Below are positions 62,919-64,000 of a DNA stretch of 64,000 bases, one piece after another. A model generated the notes under the pieces. The model was given only the letters and a program-made list of their open reading frames with translations, was not told where the DNA came from and made no database searches. The stretch comes from Devosia indica (GTDB lineage: Bacteria; Pseudomonadota; Alphaproteobacteria; Rhizobiales; Devosiaceae). Numbering within the stretch: the first letter of the stretch is position 1; each line of letters opens with the position of its first letter. The stretch spans positions 1 to 64,000 of the forward strand of contig NZ_PYVZ01000017.1 in assembly GCF_003056405.1 (NCBI RefSeq), in the 5' to 3' direction. A program made the translations under genes and the position numbers.

Positions 62919-62943
62919 ACCCCATCCTTGAGAGGAGGACAAT

Positions 62944-63324
62944 ATGGTTCACTCCACGCTTCGCATCGGCCTTCTGGCCTTTGGCTCCCTGGCCCTGGCC
63001 GGCGCTGCCGCGCACGCCACCAGCAATGACGCCGACCTCAATTGCGGCATCTCCACCCAGACCGAACGCGGTCTGCTGGCCATTGAAGGCATTGTCGAAA
63101 GCCCCACGGCGCTCAGCGGAGAATATCGTTTCGCACTCAAAAGCCAGGGCGCCGGCGGCTCCAGCAATATCAGCCAGGGCGGGCAATTCTCCGTAGCGCC
63201 CGGCACCTCGGTCTCGCTCGGCAAGGTGATGGTCAATGCCAGGGCATCGATTGATGTCGACTTCACCATCTCTGCCGACGGCAAGCGGCTCGATTGCTCC
63301 GCGCCACTGCTCACCCATACCTGA
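62944..63324 (+). CDS. csgH: Curli chaperone CsgH
   Basis: CsgH is a small periplasmic protein of alphaproteobacterial curli operons that blocks premature CsgA amyloid formation. The 126-residue protein has a signal peptide (LAGAAAHATS region) and a beta-sandwich-like body: LLAIEGIVESPTALSGEYRFALKSQG, SNISQGGQFSVAPGTSVSLGKVMVN and IDVDFTISADGKRLDCS. It has two cysteines that could pair. It sits between the two curlin genes, as expected. GAGGAGG precedes ATG 62944. Confidence 0.9.
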   Translation: MVHSTLRIGLLAFGSLALAGAAAHATSNDADLNCGISTQTERGLLAIEGIVESPTALSGEYRFALKSQGAGGSSNISQGGQFSVAPGTSVSLGKVMVNARASIDVDFTISADGKRLDCSAPLLTHT

Positions 63325-63348
63325 AAGCAGCCCCCTTCCTTCCCCACT

Positions 63349-63374
63349 GCCCCGCTTCGGCGGGGCGTTTTTTT
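63349..63374 (+). terminator. Terminator of csgH
   Basis: GCCCCGC and GCGGGGC form a seven-base stem around TTCG and are followed by seven T. Confidence 0.87.
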
Positions 63375-63389
63375 GCCCGGACCCATTGG

Positions 63390-63451
63390 CTGAACGCTGT
63401 CTGAACGGCCCGCTCCAAACCGGTTCAGGACCGCGGGACTAGGGTGATCTC
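63390..63451 (+). promoter_or_regulatory. Promoter region of curlin gene 2 (shared curli motif)
   Basis: CTGAACGC at 63390, TGAAC at 63402, GTTC at 63423, CTAG at 63439 and TCTC at 63448 match the five blocks found before curlin 1 at the same offsets. The repeat ends 101 bases before the start codon, against 96 bases at curlin 1. Confidence 0.6.
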
Positions 63452-63507
63452 AAGCGCTGGGAAGACCAGCAGCAAGGGAACGCAAACACAGTTATTGGAG
63501 AACACAG

Positions 63508-63921
63508 ATGACCACCCGCTTCACCCGCACCATCGCCGCCACCCTCACCGCCGCCATGCTCGGCCTGTCGGCAGCGCCCGCCATGGCCGGCGGCCAGATC
63601 GCCATCGGCTTTGCCCCATCCGACCCCGATCAGGCCCAGGCCCTGGGCGTGGGGCTGCAGATGTTCTCGCTGATGCAGGGGCTCTCGGCCAGCGGCGCCA
63701 ATGGCTACCAGAACGGCTCGGGCAATTCAGCCGGCTTCAATCAGAACGGCTCGGGCAATCACGGCCTGATCTGGCAGGAAGGCGATGGCCATAACGGCAC
63801 CATCAACCAGAACGGCAACAACAATAGCTGCGGCCTGTTCCAGTTTGGCGAAGCCACCAACGCGCAATGCCTGCAGAACGGGGACAATCAGAGCGGGATC
63901 ACCACCGTCATCGGCTTTTGA
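63508..63921 (+). CDS. Curlin-like amyloid subunit 2
   Basis: The 137-residue protein has a signal peptide (APAMAG) and shorter, less regular curlin-type repeats from about residue 62 on (for example YQNGSGNSAGFNQNGSGN, WQEGDGHNGTINQNGNNN, LQNGDNQSG). The N-terminal third is a unique segment. It has two cysteines (108 and 121). With fewer repeats and a special N-terminal part it could be the nucleator-like subunit (CsgB role), but this is an inference. TTGGAG precedes the ATG. Confidence 0.86.
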   Translation: MTTRFTRTIAATLTAAMLGLSAAPAMAGGQIAIGFAPSDPDQAQALGVGLQMFSLMQGLSASGANGYQNGSGNSAGFNQNGSGNHGLIWQEGDGHNGTINQNGNNNSCGLFQFGEATNAQCLQNGDNQSGITTVIGF

Positions 63922-63942
63922 TCCAGAGGCAATCCATCACCC

Positions 63943-63971
63943 AAGGCGGGGTCTTCGGGCCCCGCTTTTTT
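63943..63971 (+). terminator. Terminator of curlin 2
   Basis: GCGGGG and CCCCGC form a stem around TCTTCGGG, followed by TTTTTT. Confidence 0.82.
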
Positions 63972-64000
63972 GCTTTTTCCTGTCCTTGTCGAACAATCTG

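Noticed and set aside
62378-62920. 180-codon minus-strand frame opposite curlin 1
   Set aside because: A translation of the repeat-rich antisense strand; its periodic A/V/G pattern comes from the curlin repeats.

Overview
The window reads as a chromosomal segment of a high-GC alphaproteobacterium of the order Hyphomicrobiales, most like Devosia and its relatives. The support is a DUF1476 (ATPase zeta) gene divergent from purC, the purS-purQ-purL then bolA and grxD order, recA next to alaS and close to icd, a CckA kinase beside flhB, an SbmA/BacA-type transporter, and a curli system with CsgH. The genus is an inference from gene content; no 16S gene is present. No prophage, insertion sequence, CRISPR array, tRNA or rRNA gene was seen.

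Layout. 1-2.2 kb: an orphan XRE regulator, a cold-shock protein followed by three small unknown genes (two of them paralogous), and rpsU. 2.4-13.1 kb: rpe and five purine genes (purB, purC, purS, purQ, purL) interspersed with a hydrolase, an acetyltransferase, a MazEF pair, DUF1476, two membrane proteins and small ORFs. 13.2-21.8 kb: bolA, DUF6665-like, HIT, HAD and grxD genes, two MFS exporters, a stand-alone clpP, an ArsR/SRPBCC pair, an inositol-monophosphatase-like gene and ttcA. 22-31 kb: an SbmA/BacA-like transporter, rpsD, two exporters, trmJ-like, two tandem acetyltransferases, GFA, TfoX-like and icd. 31-41.3 kb: a DUF2807 beta-repeat protein, a DMT transporter, a pseudo-receiver, alaS, recA with an inverted pair of LexA-type boxes, an AraD1/aldo-keto reductase sugar-acid module, and a second ArsR/SRPBCC pair whose SRPBCC gene is broken by an internal deletion.

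41.3-59.8 kb: cckA and a flagellar locus in four transcription blocks: flgB-flgC-fliE-fliQ-fliR-flhB (-), fliO-fliP-unknown (+), fliL-fliM-DUF6468-motE-large periplasmic TPR protein (-), and flgF-flgG-flgA-flgH (+). A perfect TTAA-N7-TTAA CtrA box lies between the first two divergent blocks and a near-perfect one between the last two. This suggests that the CckA phosphorelay encoded next door times flagellar expression. fliF, fliG, fliI, flhA, flgI, motAB and flagellin are not in the window.

60-64 kb: a small glycine-zipper protein, a carboxypeptidase of family M32, a DUF4168 secreted protein, and a compact functional-amyloid module (curlin, CsgH, second curlin). The two curlin genes carry the same spaced promoter-like motif at nearly the same distance from their start codons. 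That shared motif, the large TPR protein in the flagellar cluster and the paired small genes behind the cold-shock gene are the least explained features here.
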